The notes beneath the pieces are model-generated. The model did not search any database. It worked only from the letters and a program-made list of their open reading frames with translations, and was not told the DNA's origin. Shown in pieces: positions 1 through 8,360 of a stretch of 64,000 bases of DNA. The position numbers and the translations under genes were made by a program. The stretch's first letter is position 1. Every line of letters begins with the position of its first letter. Source of the DNA: JAJTHB01 sp033763775 (GTDB lineage Bacteria > Pseudomonadota > Alphaproteobacteria > Rickettsiales > SXRF01); assembly GCA_033763775.1 (NCBI GenBank), contig JANRJW010000003.1, positions 62,001 through 126,000 of the forward strand, in the 5' to 3' direction.

Positions 1-23
1 TTCGAGTCGCTCCGGGTCCGCCA
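1..23 (+). tRNA. 3' end of a tRNA (partial, probably tRNA-Ser)
   Basis: The first 23 bases read as the end of a tRNA: T-loop TTCGAGT, T-stem 3' strand CGCTC, acceptor 3' strand CGGGTCC, discriminator G and an encoded CCA. The body lies before the window. A G discriminator with an implied GGACCCG 5' end fits serine best, with Asp or Asn as alternatives, but the anticodon is not visible. It ends one base before the rarA stop codon on the opposite strand. Confidence 0.7.
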
Positions 24-24
24 C

Positions 25-1314
25 CTACCCTTTCTTTTCCCTCAGTTTCTGCCAGTAATCGAGACGCTTGATAATCTCGCGCTCAAAACCGCGCTCATTA
101 GGCTTATAAAATTGCTGGCGCGCCATGGTTTCTGGAAAATAATTCTGTCCGGAAAAGCCGTCTTCTTCATCGTGGTCATAAGCATAATCCGCGCCGTAAC
201 CAAGCGCCTTCATCATCGTTGTTGGTGCGTTCAGAATATGTGCTGGCGGCATCAACGATCCGTGGCTGCGAGCGCTGCGCGCGGCAGCTTTTGCCGCAAC
301 ATAAACCGCGTTGGATTTTGGGGCGGTTGCCAGATATACCACAGCCTGTGCGAGTGCCAGCTCTCCTTCCGGCGAGCCAAGAAACTCATACGCCTCTCTG
401 GCGGCATTGGCCTGCATGAGCGCCTGCGGGTCGGCCATGCCAATATCCTCAGCCGCGAAGCGCACCAATCTGCGTGCAATATAAAGTGGGTTTTCGCCGC
501 CTTCCAGCATCCGTGAAAACCAGTAAAGCGCCGCATCAACGTCGGATCCACGCAGTGATTTGTGCAGCGCGCTGATGAGGTTGTAATGCCCATCCTGCTT
601 TTTATCATAGACCGGTGCACGCTTTTGCACATAAGCAGCCAGTTGCGCAGCATCCATCGCGTTGCCCTGATACGCCGCCACCAGCTCGCAAAAATTCAAA
701 AGTGCGCGGCCATCGCCATCCGCCATTGCTATCAGCTGGAGCCGTGCTGGCTGCGTCAGTGGCAACGATTTGCCTAGCTTTGCTTCGGCGCGAATCATCA
801 ATTGTTCGAGCGCTGGTTGCTCAAGGCGGCTCATCACCACCACCTGCATGCGTGAAAGCAGTGCGCTGTTAATTTCAAACGAGGGGTTTTCGGTGGTGGC
901 GCCAATGAGCACGATGGTGCCATCCTCAACCACTGGCAGAAATACATCCTGCTAGGCGCGGTTGAAACGATGAATTTCATCCACAAACACCACCGTTTTT
1001 CTGCCATCCTTGGCACGTGTGCGAGCGCGTGCAAAAATCTCCTTCAGCTCTGCCGTGCCAGAGGCAACGGCCGATACCACATCCATCTCATAGCCACTCT
1101 GCTCTGCGATAATGCGGGCAAGCGTGGTTTTGCCGCAGCCGGGCGGCCCCCATAGCACCAGCGAGACAGGCCTGCGACTTGCAAGCATCTGCCTGAGCAT
1201 GTGCGATTGGCCAAGCAGCGCCTCCTGCCCCACCAGCTGGTCAAGCGAGGTTGGCCGCAGCTGCTCTGCCAGCGGCATGTCGCTCGTCGTGTTTTGTTCA
1301 AAAAGTGTTTTCAT
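25..1314 (-). pseudogene. rarA: Replication-associated recombination protein A, interrupted by an in-frame stop
   Basis: RarA (MgsA) is a RecA-region AAA+ ATPase of the clamp-loader superfamily that acts at stalled replication forks. The first 120 codons carry Walker A GPPGCGKTT and Walker B VVFVDEIHRFNRA. Codon 121 is TAG (952-954), where the family has a Gln in the NRAQQD segment; translation resumes in the same frame with QDVFLPVVEDGTIVLIGATTENPSFE, sensor 1 and the full C-terminal tetramerisation region to 25-27. One C-to-T change in CAG explains it. No frameshift is present and the rest is well conserved, so the lesion is recent, a sequencing error, or read through by a suppressor. Confidence 0.88.
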
Positions 1315-1360
1315 CCGCTGAAAGATTAGCTAAAGCTAGCATAGTAAACCAGAGAAAATC

Positions 1361-1888
1361 ATGATCACACCTCGCCTCATCACCTTAAGCCTTATTGTTC
1401 TTGTTGCAGCTTTCTCCAGATTGCTGCCGCATCCCGATAATGTCACGCCAATCGCCGCGCTGGCATTGTTTGCCGGCGTGTATCTGGAAAAAAAATGGCT
1501 GGCATTTGCGCTGCCTCTTTTGTCCATGCTCCTCAGCGATGCCATTCTTGGTTTTCACAGCAGCATGTGGGGGGTATATCTTGGCTTTGCGCTGATCACC
1601 TGCCTCGGCTTCCTGCTGAAAGAAAAAGCACGGATACTAACTGTTGCAGCAGCGGCGACTCTGGGCTCAGTCGTATTTTTTATCACCAGCAATTTTGCCG
1701 TCTGGCTGTCGGCCGGTCTTTATCCGCTGACAACGCAGGGGCTGGCGCAGTGCTTCGTCGCGGCTATTCCGTTTTATCAAAACACACTTTTGGGCGATCT
1801 CTTTTATACCGGCCTGCTTTTTGCTGGTTTTGCGCAAGCCGAGCAGCGCTTTGCATGGCTTCGCAGCTCGCCGCTTAAAACCGCCTGA
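1361..1888 (+). CDS. DUF6580-like integral membrane protein
   Basis: A 175-residue hydrophobic protein with about five membrane segments. The conserved-looking opening contains RLLPHPDNVTPIAALALFAG followed by a basic-flanked helix and LLSDAILGFH, the pattern I associate with DUF6580, a family of putative transporters of unknown substrate related in shape to ECF S-components. The start is the ATG after ACCAGAGAAAATC. It is divergent from rarA and converges on the flagellin gene, with three bases between the two stop codons. Substrate and role cannot be told from the sequence. Confidence 0.7.
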   Translation: MITPRLITLSLIVLVAAFSRLLPHPDNVTPIAALALFAGVYLEKKWLAFALPLLSMLLSDAILGFHSSMWGVYLGFALITCLGFLLKEKARILTVAAAATLGSVVFFITSNFAVWLSAGLYPLTTQGLAQCFVAAIPFYQNTLLGDLFYTGLLFAGFAQAEQRFAWLRSSPLKTA

Positions 1889-1891
1889 TGA

Positions 1892-4222
1892 TTACGCCCT
1901 GCTACTGCTGAACTGCAGCGCGCCAAGCAGCGACGACTGCAGGCTGCGCGCCTGAGCAATCACCGCAACCGCCGCATTCACCCGCACCGCAGACTGCGCA
2001 TAGTTGATCGATTCCTCAGCAATATCAGTATCCACCAGCACGCTGCGCGCCTGGGTGAGGCCCTCGATGGTGCTGCTTAAATTACTGCGTGCAAAATCAA
2101 GCCGCTGCTGCTGCGCCCCCAATGTGCTGATCGTGCCAAGCACCGCATTGCGCGCAATCGCAATCGCGCTTTGCGCCGCTGCAGCAGCGGACTGGCTGGC
2201 CACGCTTGGCAAAGTGCCGTTAAACAGTGCGCTGCTGCGCGCATCGTCAATCACTACATTCAATACATCATCACTGCTGATACCAAGCTGAAATCTTGCG
2301 CCATTATCGCTGGCGCCAAGCCGCAGTGCTGAGCGAAACGCCGATGCAAAAGCTGCCGCTGCTTCAGCATCCGAAAAATTCTTCTCAACGGATCCATTTC
2401 TTAGAATCAGCTGTTTATTGCTATCCACGACACTGCTGAACACCACCGTTTCATACGCGCCGATACGCCCGCCCAGCCCTGTTTCCGCGCTGAACTCTTC
2501 GCCATTAATCACCAGCTTGATACGCCCATCCGCGCTCGTGGGCGCGGTGACAGTGAGACTATCAATACGCACATCGCTGAAATCTTTCAGCTGCAGCCGC
2601 GCTGAAGCGTCCAGAAAACTGCCCGCCGCCACCACATTACTCACCGGACGGCTGTTATAAAATGTCAGGGTAGAAAATGCGGCATTCATACGGCTTGCAA
2701 ACGTATCAGCGCTGCTTTGATTAGTCACAGCCAGCCCGCCGGAAGCAAGCTGCACATCCAGATACCCGCCCTCATTCGAGCGCAGCCGCACAGTGGTGTT
2801 GGTTGCTGGTGTGGTGTCGCTGATGGTGGCGCTGTACACACTGCTGCCCACTGTCAGATTGAGGGTGATATTATCGGCTGAGTTATAGGTCGCGGAAAAG
2901 CCCTGAATCGTGCCGATAAAATCGCCGTTATTGATGGCTGAAACATTCACGCCGGTTGTCGTGCCATTATTCAGCGTTGTCGTTGAGAGGGTGCCATTAG
3001 CAATTGTTTCAGCAATATCCAGCGCGGCGCCGCTGAGATCGGTGGGGTTGCCCGGGGTTTGACTGCGAATCGTGAGCGTATTGCCGCTGATAGAAAACTC
3101 CAGCTGCCGCAGCCCATAATTATCGCTGCCCTGATACTGGCTGAGTTTGGCGACAATATTCTGGAGCGTCTCTTCCGTCGTTGCGCCAATTTGAATTTCC
3201 GTGGCAGTCGAGGCGCTATTGCTGAAGCTGAAATTAATCAGGCCGCCATTGCCATTGTCGATGCGCAGCTGCTCACCGGCCGTGACGGCACCATTTAGCG
3301 TTAGCGTTGCGCTGGCCGCGACCTGCGACTGCGCGGTGACCAGCGAATCACCCACAATGCCCGCCGCGCGCGTGCTGGAAAACCCCAGCCCATTATCAGC
3401 GCCGCCGGAAAGCGTAAACACGTTGGTCACGCTGGTGGCACCGCCCGAGGTAGTGAATGTGGTGGTGGAGCCGGCTTGGTTAATCACAAACTGGTTGCCC
3501 AAGGTGCCGCCGGAACGTGCGGTGAGCGTCAGCACGTTGGTGCCGGTGCGTTCAGCCCGAACGCCAGAAAGTGCGGTGTTTGTAGAATTATTGATGGCAA
3601 GCACCAGATTATCGAGCGTTGTTTGCGTGCTGCCGCCCACGGCAAAATCCGTATTCGCCGCCAGCGAAACACCATTCAGCACCACCGTCTGACCTGCGGT
3701 CGGGTTCGCACTGAAAGTGAGCGCAGCGCTTGCTTTGGTGGCTGGGGTTGATTGTGTCAGTGCTTTAGCTGCGCCGGAGAGTGCGCCGGAAAGCAGCCGA
3801 ATGGCATTAAAGGAAGTGTTGCTCGCAATGCGATCAATCTCAGAAAGATACTGGCTGAATTGCTGCTGCAGAAATGCACGGTCTGTGCTGGTGAGTGATG
3901 CGCTGTTGGCCTGCACAGCGGTGGCATTCATCTGGTCGAGTATCTCGCGAATCTGGCCAAGTCCGCTATCGGCGACCTGAAGCAGGCTGGTGCCCTGCGC
4001 GACATTGATGGAGGCTTGCTTCAGCCCGGAAATCTGCGACTGCATACGCGCCGCGATGGAAAACGACGCCACATCATCGCTGGCGCGCGCCAGACGATTA
4101 CCACTGGAAAGCCGCAGCGTCGAGTCAGCCAGCTCGTCGCTGGCGCGGTTTAGAGAAAATAAAGCCGGAGTAAAAAACGCTGAGGAACTCAGCGACGAAG
4201 AAATCGTCGTCATAGACATCAT
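1892..4222 (-). CDS. Long flagellin (filament protein)
   Basis: A 776-residue flagellin, far longer than the usual 270-500. Residues about 1-145 are the N-terminal D0/D1 coiled coil (SLNRASDELADSTLRLSSG, ASDDVASFSIA, QGTSLLQVADSGL), and the last 100 are the C-terminal D1/D0 partner (NLSSTIEGLTQARSVLVDTD, ending LLGALQFSSSRA). Between them lie about 520 residues of Ser/Thr/Asn-rich beta-strand sequence, the variable surface-exposed D2/D3 part. It would be exported by the flagellar type III apparatus and polymerise into the filament. No flagellar chaperone, FlaF/FlbT or hook gene lies nearby, so it is an orphan locus. Three closely spaced ATGs (MMSMTT) make the exact start uncertain. Confidence 0.9.
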   Translation of the reverse strand: MMSMTTISSSLSSSAFFTPALFSLNRASDELADSTLRLSSGNRLARASDDVASFSIAARMQSQISGLKQASINVAQGTSLLQVADSGLGQIREILDQMNATAVQANSASLTSTDRAFLQQQFSQYLSEIDRIASNTSFNAIRLLSGALSGAAKALTQSTPATKASAALTFSANPTAGQTVVLNGVSLAANTDFAVGGSTQTTLDNLVLAINNSTNTALSGVRAERTGTNVLTLTARSGGTLGNQFVINQAGSTTTFTTSGGATSVTNVFTLSGGADNGLGFSSTRAAGIVGDSLVTAQSQVAASATLTLNGAVTAGEQLRIDNGNGGLINFSFSNSASTATEIQIGATTEETLQNIVAKLSQYQGSDNYGLRQLEFSISGNTLTIRSQTPGNPTDLSGAALDIAETIANGTLSTTTLNNGTTTGVNVSAINNGDFIGTIQGFSATYNSADNITLNLTVGSSVYSATISDTTPATNTTVRLRSNEGGYLDVQLASGGLAVTNQSSADTFASRMNAAFSTLTFYNSRPVSNVVAAGSFLDASARLQLKDFSDVRIDSLTVTAPTSADGRIKLVINGEEFSAETGLGGRIGAYETVVFSSVVDSNKQLILRNGSVEKNFSDAEAAAAFASAFRSALRLGASDNGARFQLGISSDDVLNVVIDDARSSALFNGTLPSVASQSAAAAAQSAIAIARNAVLGTISTLGAQQQRLDFARSNLSSTIEGLTQARSVLVDTDIAEESINYAQSAVRVNAAVAVIAQARSLQSSLLGALQFSSSRA

Positions 4223-4276
4223 GCCCGTTTTCGCTATGGACGATCCCTACGTGGGCTGACCATACCTGATACACGC

Positions 4277-4298
4277 GGTTCATTTACATAATGAAACC
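4277..4298. other. Imperfect palindrome upstream of the flagellin gene
   Basis: In the 257-base divergent gap between the flagellin gene and glmS, GGTTCATT and AATGAAACC form an inverted repeat with one extra base, about 55 bases before the flagellin start. It could be an operator or a leader hairpin. No convincing sigma-28 or sigma-54 promoter was recognised in the gap. Confidence 0.3.
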
Positions 4299-4479
4299 GG
4301 ACACGGAGCCTACATCGCTCCTGCTACAACATATGCAGCCTGAATACTCTATCACATAAAATATTTAAAATGAATTAATGACAGTGAACTTAGGCAAAGA
4401 AAACTTCCTGCTTGCATAGCAACCATAAAAACGACTATTTTGCTGCCAAATTAAACATTTCTATCAAAAACATAGGCTT

Positions 4480-6300
4480 ATGTGCGGCATCCTTGGCATT
4501 ACTGGGAACAAACCCGCAGCACAGCGCATCCTCGAGGGGCTGCGCCAGCTGGAATATCGCGGCTATGATTCTGCGGGCATTGCCACGCTGACCCACGGCG
4601 GCATTGAACGCCGGCGCGCGCAGGGCAAGCTGAATCATCTGGCTGATGAGCTCAAAAAAGCACCACTTACCGGCACCACCGGCATCGGCCACACACGATG
4701 GGCAACCCACGGCGCGCCAAGCGAGACCAATGCCCACCCTCACGCCACGGATAAGGTCGCGGTGGTGCATAATGGCATCATCGAAAATTTCAAAGAGATT
4801 AAAGATCGCCTGATCGCGCGCGGCCACCATTTCTACAGCCAGACCGATACCGAAGTCGTGCCCGTGCTGGTAACTGATCTTCTGAGCGAAGGGCTAAGCC
4901 CGCGCGACGCCGTGATGCAGGCGCTGGGAGAGCTGCGCGGCGCCTATGCGCTGGCGCTTATCTTTGCGGATCATCCAGATTTAGTGATTGCTGCGCGAAA
5001 CGGCCCGCCGCTGGCCATCGGCTATGGCGAAGGCGAGAACTACCTCGGTTCGGATGCGATTGCGTTATCGCACCTCACCAGCCGTATCACCTATCTGGAA
5101 GATGGAGACTGGGCGGTCATCACCCCCGGTAGCGTCACCATCTATGACAGCACCCATCAGGAAACATCCCGGGCAGTGCTGCAATCTGCCTACAGCAGCG
5201 GCGCCATCGCCAAAGGCAATTACCGCCACTACATGCAGAAAGAAATTTACGAGCAGCCGGGCGTGGTCGGCGAAACCCTCAAGCTTTACTGCAACCCGGA
5301 TACACTCACCACCACCCTGCCCACGCTGCCGTTTGATCTTGCGGCCATCCAGCGCGTACAGCTGGTGGCGTGCGGCACATCATACTATGCGGCCAGCGTC
5401 GCGAAATACTGGATAGAGTCGATGGCGCGCCTGCCGGTGGATGTTGATATTGCTTCGGAATATCGTTATCGCCAGCCGATTATTGATAAAAACACGCTAT
5501 GCGTTGTCATTTCGCAATCAGGCGAAACTGCCGATACGCTCGCGGTGCTGCGCATGGTCAAACCCATTCAGCCGACACTCGCTATTGTCAACGTGCCGGA
5601 AAGCACCATCGCACGAGAAGCAGGCGCCGTGCTGCACACCTATGCCGGGCCGGAAATCGGCGTGGCCTCCACCAAAGCATTCACCACCCAGCTCGCCACG
5701 CTTGCCTGCCTGACGCTGGCACTGGCGGATGCCCGCAAATCTGCGCCAGTAGAGCAGCTTAAAGCGTGGTGTTCGCATCTGCTTGAACTACCAGTGCTGA
5801 TGAATGAAGCGCTACACCATGATCATGCGCTGCAGGCACTGGCCAGCAACCTGATGCATGCGCGCGATATGCTCTATATCGGTCGCGGCACCAGCTATGC
5901 CATCGCCATGGAAGGCGCGCTGAAAATGAAAGAAATTTCCTATATTCATGCCGAAGCCTACGCCGCAGGCGAGCTCAAACATGGCCCCATTGCGCTGATT
6001 GATGAGCAGGTGCCGATTATGGTGCTCGCGCCCAGCGATAGCTGGTTTGAAAAAACCGCCTCCAACCTTCAGGAGGCCGCAGCGCGCGGCGGCCGCATTG
6101 TGCTTGTTACGGATAAAAAAGGCGCAGATGCCACAGGCGATATGGCCAGCGCCACCATCGTCATGCCAACATGTGACGCGTTTGTCGCCCCCCTGCTCTA
6201 TGCGCTGCCCATGCAGCTACTCGCCTATCATACGGCTGTACTCAAAGGCACGGATGTTGACCAGCCGAGAAATCTTGCCAAGTCTGTTACTGTGGAATAA
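4480..6300 (+). CDS. glmS: Glutamine--fructose-6-phosphate aminotransferase (isomerising)
   Basis: Makes glucosamine-6-phosphate from fructose-6-phosphate and glutamine, the first step towards UDP-GlcNAc for peptidoglycan and lipopolysaccharide. The 606 residues are the normal length. The start MCGILGITG places Cys2, which becomes the N-terminal glutaminase nucleophile, immediately after Met; ECRGYDSAG-type residues (YRGYDSAGIA) and HTRWATHG follow. Two SIS sugar-isomerase domains occupy the second half (SQSGETADTL; STKAFTTQLA; GRGTSYAIAMEGALKMKE), ending NLAKSVTVE. It is a single cistron converging on the prepilin-peptidase homologue with 12 bases between stops. No glmU is adjacent and no ribozyme-like leader is seen. 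Confidence 0.97.
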   Translation: MCGILGITGNKPAAQRILEGLRQLEYRGYDSAGIATLTHGGIERRRAQGKLNHLADELKKAPLTGTTGIGHTRWATHGAPSETNAHPHATDKVAVVHNGIIENFKEIKDRLIARGHHFYSQTDTEVVPVLVTDLLSEGLSPRDAVMQALGELRGAYALALIFADHPDLVIAARNGPPLAIGYGEGENYLGSDAIALSHLTSRITYLEDGDWAVITPGSVTIYDSTHQETSRAVLQSAYSSGAIAKGNYRHYMQKEIYEQPGVVGETLKLYCNPDTLTTTLPTLPFDLAAIQRVQLVACGTSYYAASVAKYWIESMARLPVDVDIASEYRYRQPIIDKNTLCVVISQSGETADTLAVLRMVKPIQPTLAIVNVPESTIAREAGAVLHTYAGPEIGVASTKAFTTQLATLACLTLALADARKSAPVEQLKAWCSHLLELPVLMNEALHHDHALQALASNLMHARDMLYIGRGTSYAIAMEGALKMKEISYIHAEAYAAGELKHGPIALIDEQVPIMVLAPSDSWFEKTASNLQEAAARGGRIVLVTDKKGADATGDMASATIVMPTCDAFVAPLLYALPMQLLAYHTAVLKGTDVDQPRNLAKSVTVE

Positions 6301-6312
6301 GCACTGCTTAAC

Positions 6313-7086
6313 TTACCAGAACGTGGGTAGCACCGCGCCATAGAGCGCACACAGCATCACCGCCAGCCCAAATGCCGCCGTGTAAGGCGCATGCATCAAG
6401 CCCAGCTTGCGAGCCAGCCAGAACAGCAACCAGAAGGCAGCATAAAGCACAAGAAATTGAGGCAGCAGGGCAGCGCCCACACAAAGCCCGCCCACTACCA
6501 GCACCAGCGCCGGCGGCGGCAAGGTATAAATATGCCCGACCTTCACCAGCTTTTTTCGCCATATCACCGCGGCAAGCAGGAGTGCATACAGCGCCCCTTC
6601 CACCATCGGATAAAGGCTGTGATCCATCAGCAGCCGCAGCAGCGCGCCGGAAACCGCCACCACCACCATCATGTTTTTCATCACCATGCCCTCGTTGGCA
6701 TGAATCGCTGCAAGTACAACCAGAAAAACCCCAAGCATGGTGACGAGTAGAAACTGCTCACCATAATTAAACTTGAAGTAAGCAAGCACCAATAGCGCGG
6801 CGACCAGCAGCTCTGTCCATGTATGCGAAACAGGAAAAGGCGTTTTGCAGTAACGGCAGCGATGCCGCAGTATCAGTGCAGAAAATACGGGAAAAAGATC
6901 TTTGGTCGCAAGCGGCGTGCCGCAGTGGCCGCAATAAGGTGGCTTATCGAGCACCAGACGGCCACGTGGCAGCCGATGCACCAGACTACAGGCATAATTC
7001 CCAATCGCAAAACCCACGGCAATCGACCAGATGATACCACAGATCACATAGCCGATTTTAACATCCAGCACGCCATCGAACATCAA
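6313..7086 (-). CDS. Prepilin peptidase (A24)-like membrane protein lacking catalytic aspartates
   Basis: A 257-residue polytopic membrane protein with the architecture of type IV prepilin leader peptidases. The N-terminal methylase-type domain is intact in outline: FAIGNYACSLVHRLPRG, then Cys52-GH-Cys55 and Cys77-RY-Cys80, which would bind zinc. The peptidase half is not: where the family has D-x6-PD the protein reads IHANEGMVMKN (His129, Lys137), and where GxGD is expected it reads VKVGHIY (His185). Both active-site aspartates are therefore absent. No pilin or secretion genes adjoin. The start overlaps the stop of the EAL-like gene by four bases, so it is the last gene of an AsmA - EAL-like - peptidase-like operon. 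Confidence 0.75.
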   Translation of the reverse strand: MMFDGVLDVKIGYVICGIIWSIAVGFAIGNYACSLVHRLPRGRLVLDKPPYCGHCGTPLATKDLFPVFSALILRHRCRYCKTPFPVSHTWTELLVAALLVLAYFKFNYGEQFLLVTMLGVFLVVLAAIHANEGMVMKNMMVVVAVSGALLRLLMDHSLYPMVEGALYALLLAAVIWRKKLVKVGHIYTLPPPALVLVVGGLCVGAALLPQFLVLYAAFWLLFWLARKLGLMHAPYTAAFGLAVMLCALYGAVLPTFW

Positions 7087-8357
7087 TTCGCCACCGCCAG
7101 TGTGGGAGTGACCAGCGAATCAATAAACCGCCCCTGAAAGAGTGTGATACCAAGGCCATGGCCATAATCAACGGCGAGTTTGTTATCACACCGGCATAAA
7201 ATCACACGGTTATGCCCACAATCGGCGACCGCTTTTGCCAGCTCAACATTCTGACGGTTGCTGAGATCCGATTCAACATCCGCATTCCACTGCACTTTCA
7301 GCAGATCCAGCGAGAGCCTTTTGCGATCAATATTGATAAAGCTGTTAATGGTCAGGCCATCGAGACACACGCGATAGCCCATTTTCTGAGCCTGCGTGCG
7401 AGCCAGTATGAAGGCAGACATATCGGCAAACACATCCACCACCGGCAACTCAAGCACCACCGAGGATTTGATCTCCGGCGCCAGCATCGCATCAAACGCA
7501 TCAAAATGTTCGGAAAGCAGCGTTTCTACGTTCAGGTTGATGCTGACCGGGTTCAGCCGCAGCGAAACCGCATCACGACGTATCAGATCCAGCACGCGTT
7601 CATCCATGGCGCAGCTGAGATATTTAAACAACCATCGATTCGTGAGCATGTGGGAATCGGCCACCAACACCTGCCGAAGCTGTGGAATATGCAGGTAACA
7701 CTCGTCAAACAGGCGGCGTGCAGAAAAATTCTGCCCCACGACACAGACCGGCTGGCGACGCATCACCGACGCCAGATCCACCGATCGAATCTCTGCTTCA
7801 ATAGCCTCAAAAAGCGGCAGGCCAGCGCTCACCTGCGATGGCTGCGACGGCGCTGAAGCGGCCGGAGTTACTGTTCTCACAGATTCCAGCACAGGCGTGC
7901 GAGGCGAGGATTCTGTCTGGCGTTCTGGCTGTGTGGTTTTACGAGCTGCAGCGGCCATGCGGCGATTGCACATTTCGGCAAAACCATTCCAATCACGCGC
8001 AAGATCATAAATCGTGCAGAAATCAGGGTTTTCGTGGCCTTCATCGGTATAGGCGAGCGGATCATCCATGTAGAGATACCGCAGCTGAAACACCAGCTTG
8101 TTCAGCACTGTTTTTTCCAGCTGCTGCACCAGCACAATAATGCCATGATCCTGCAGCAGAAAAATACCGCCTTCATAGGTTTTGAGCAGGTCGTTGATCA
8201 GGTTAATAGCGATTTTCACCTGATATTCGCTCTGATATTGCTCAAGCAGATCGGAGAGCTTGAAGTGCACCGCTTGCCACCCCTGCGGGTCGCGGATGGT
8301 GCTCAGCATGTCCACCAGCTTAGCTTCTGCAGAACGCATGATGATCGCGATCGTCAT
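7083..8357 (-). CDS. Protein with a degenerate EAL-type domain
   Basis: A 424-residue cytoplasmic protein. Residues about 1-125 form a helical domain of unknown type; 135-180 is a Pro/Ser/Thr-rich linker; about 260-415 resembles the cyclic-di-GMP phosphodiesterase EAL fold in layout (VSINLNVETLLSEHF for the SVNLS strand, VVLELPVVDVF for the EITE strand, LLKVQW for the D-x-LKID strand, GITLFQGRFIDSL for the terminal GYxFG-xP strand). The catalytic E-A-L and DDFGTG motifs are missing, so hydrolysis is unlikely and ligand or protein binding is the better guess. It starts three bases after the AsmA-like stop and overlaps the next gene by ATGA. Confidence 0.6.
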   Translation of the reverse strand: MTIAIIMRSAEAKLVDMLSTIRDPQGWQAVHFKLSDLLEQYQSEYQVKIAINLINDLLKTYEGGIFLLQDHGIIVLVQQLEKTVLNKLVFQLRYLYMDDPLAYTDEGHENPDFCTIYDLARDWNGFAEMCNRRMAAAARKTTQPERQTESSPRTPVLESVRTVTPAASAPSQPSQVSAGLPLFEAIEAEIRSVDLASVMRRQPVCVVGQNFSARRLFDECYLHIPQLRQVLVADSHMLTNRWLFKYLSCAMDERVLDLIRRDAVSLRLNPVSINLNVETLLSEHFDAFDAMLAPEIKSSVVLELPVVDVFADMSAFILARTQAQKMGYRVCLDGLTINSFINIDRKRLSLDLLKVQWNADVESDLSNRQNVELAKAVADCGHNRVILCRCDNKLAVDYGHGLGITLFQGRFIDSLVTPTLAVAN

Positions 8358-8360
8358 GGC

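Noticed and set aside
4223..4479. glmS ribozyme or riboswitch ahead of glmS
   Set aside because: No matching core, and that ribozyme is confined mainly to Firmicutes.
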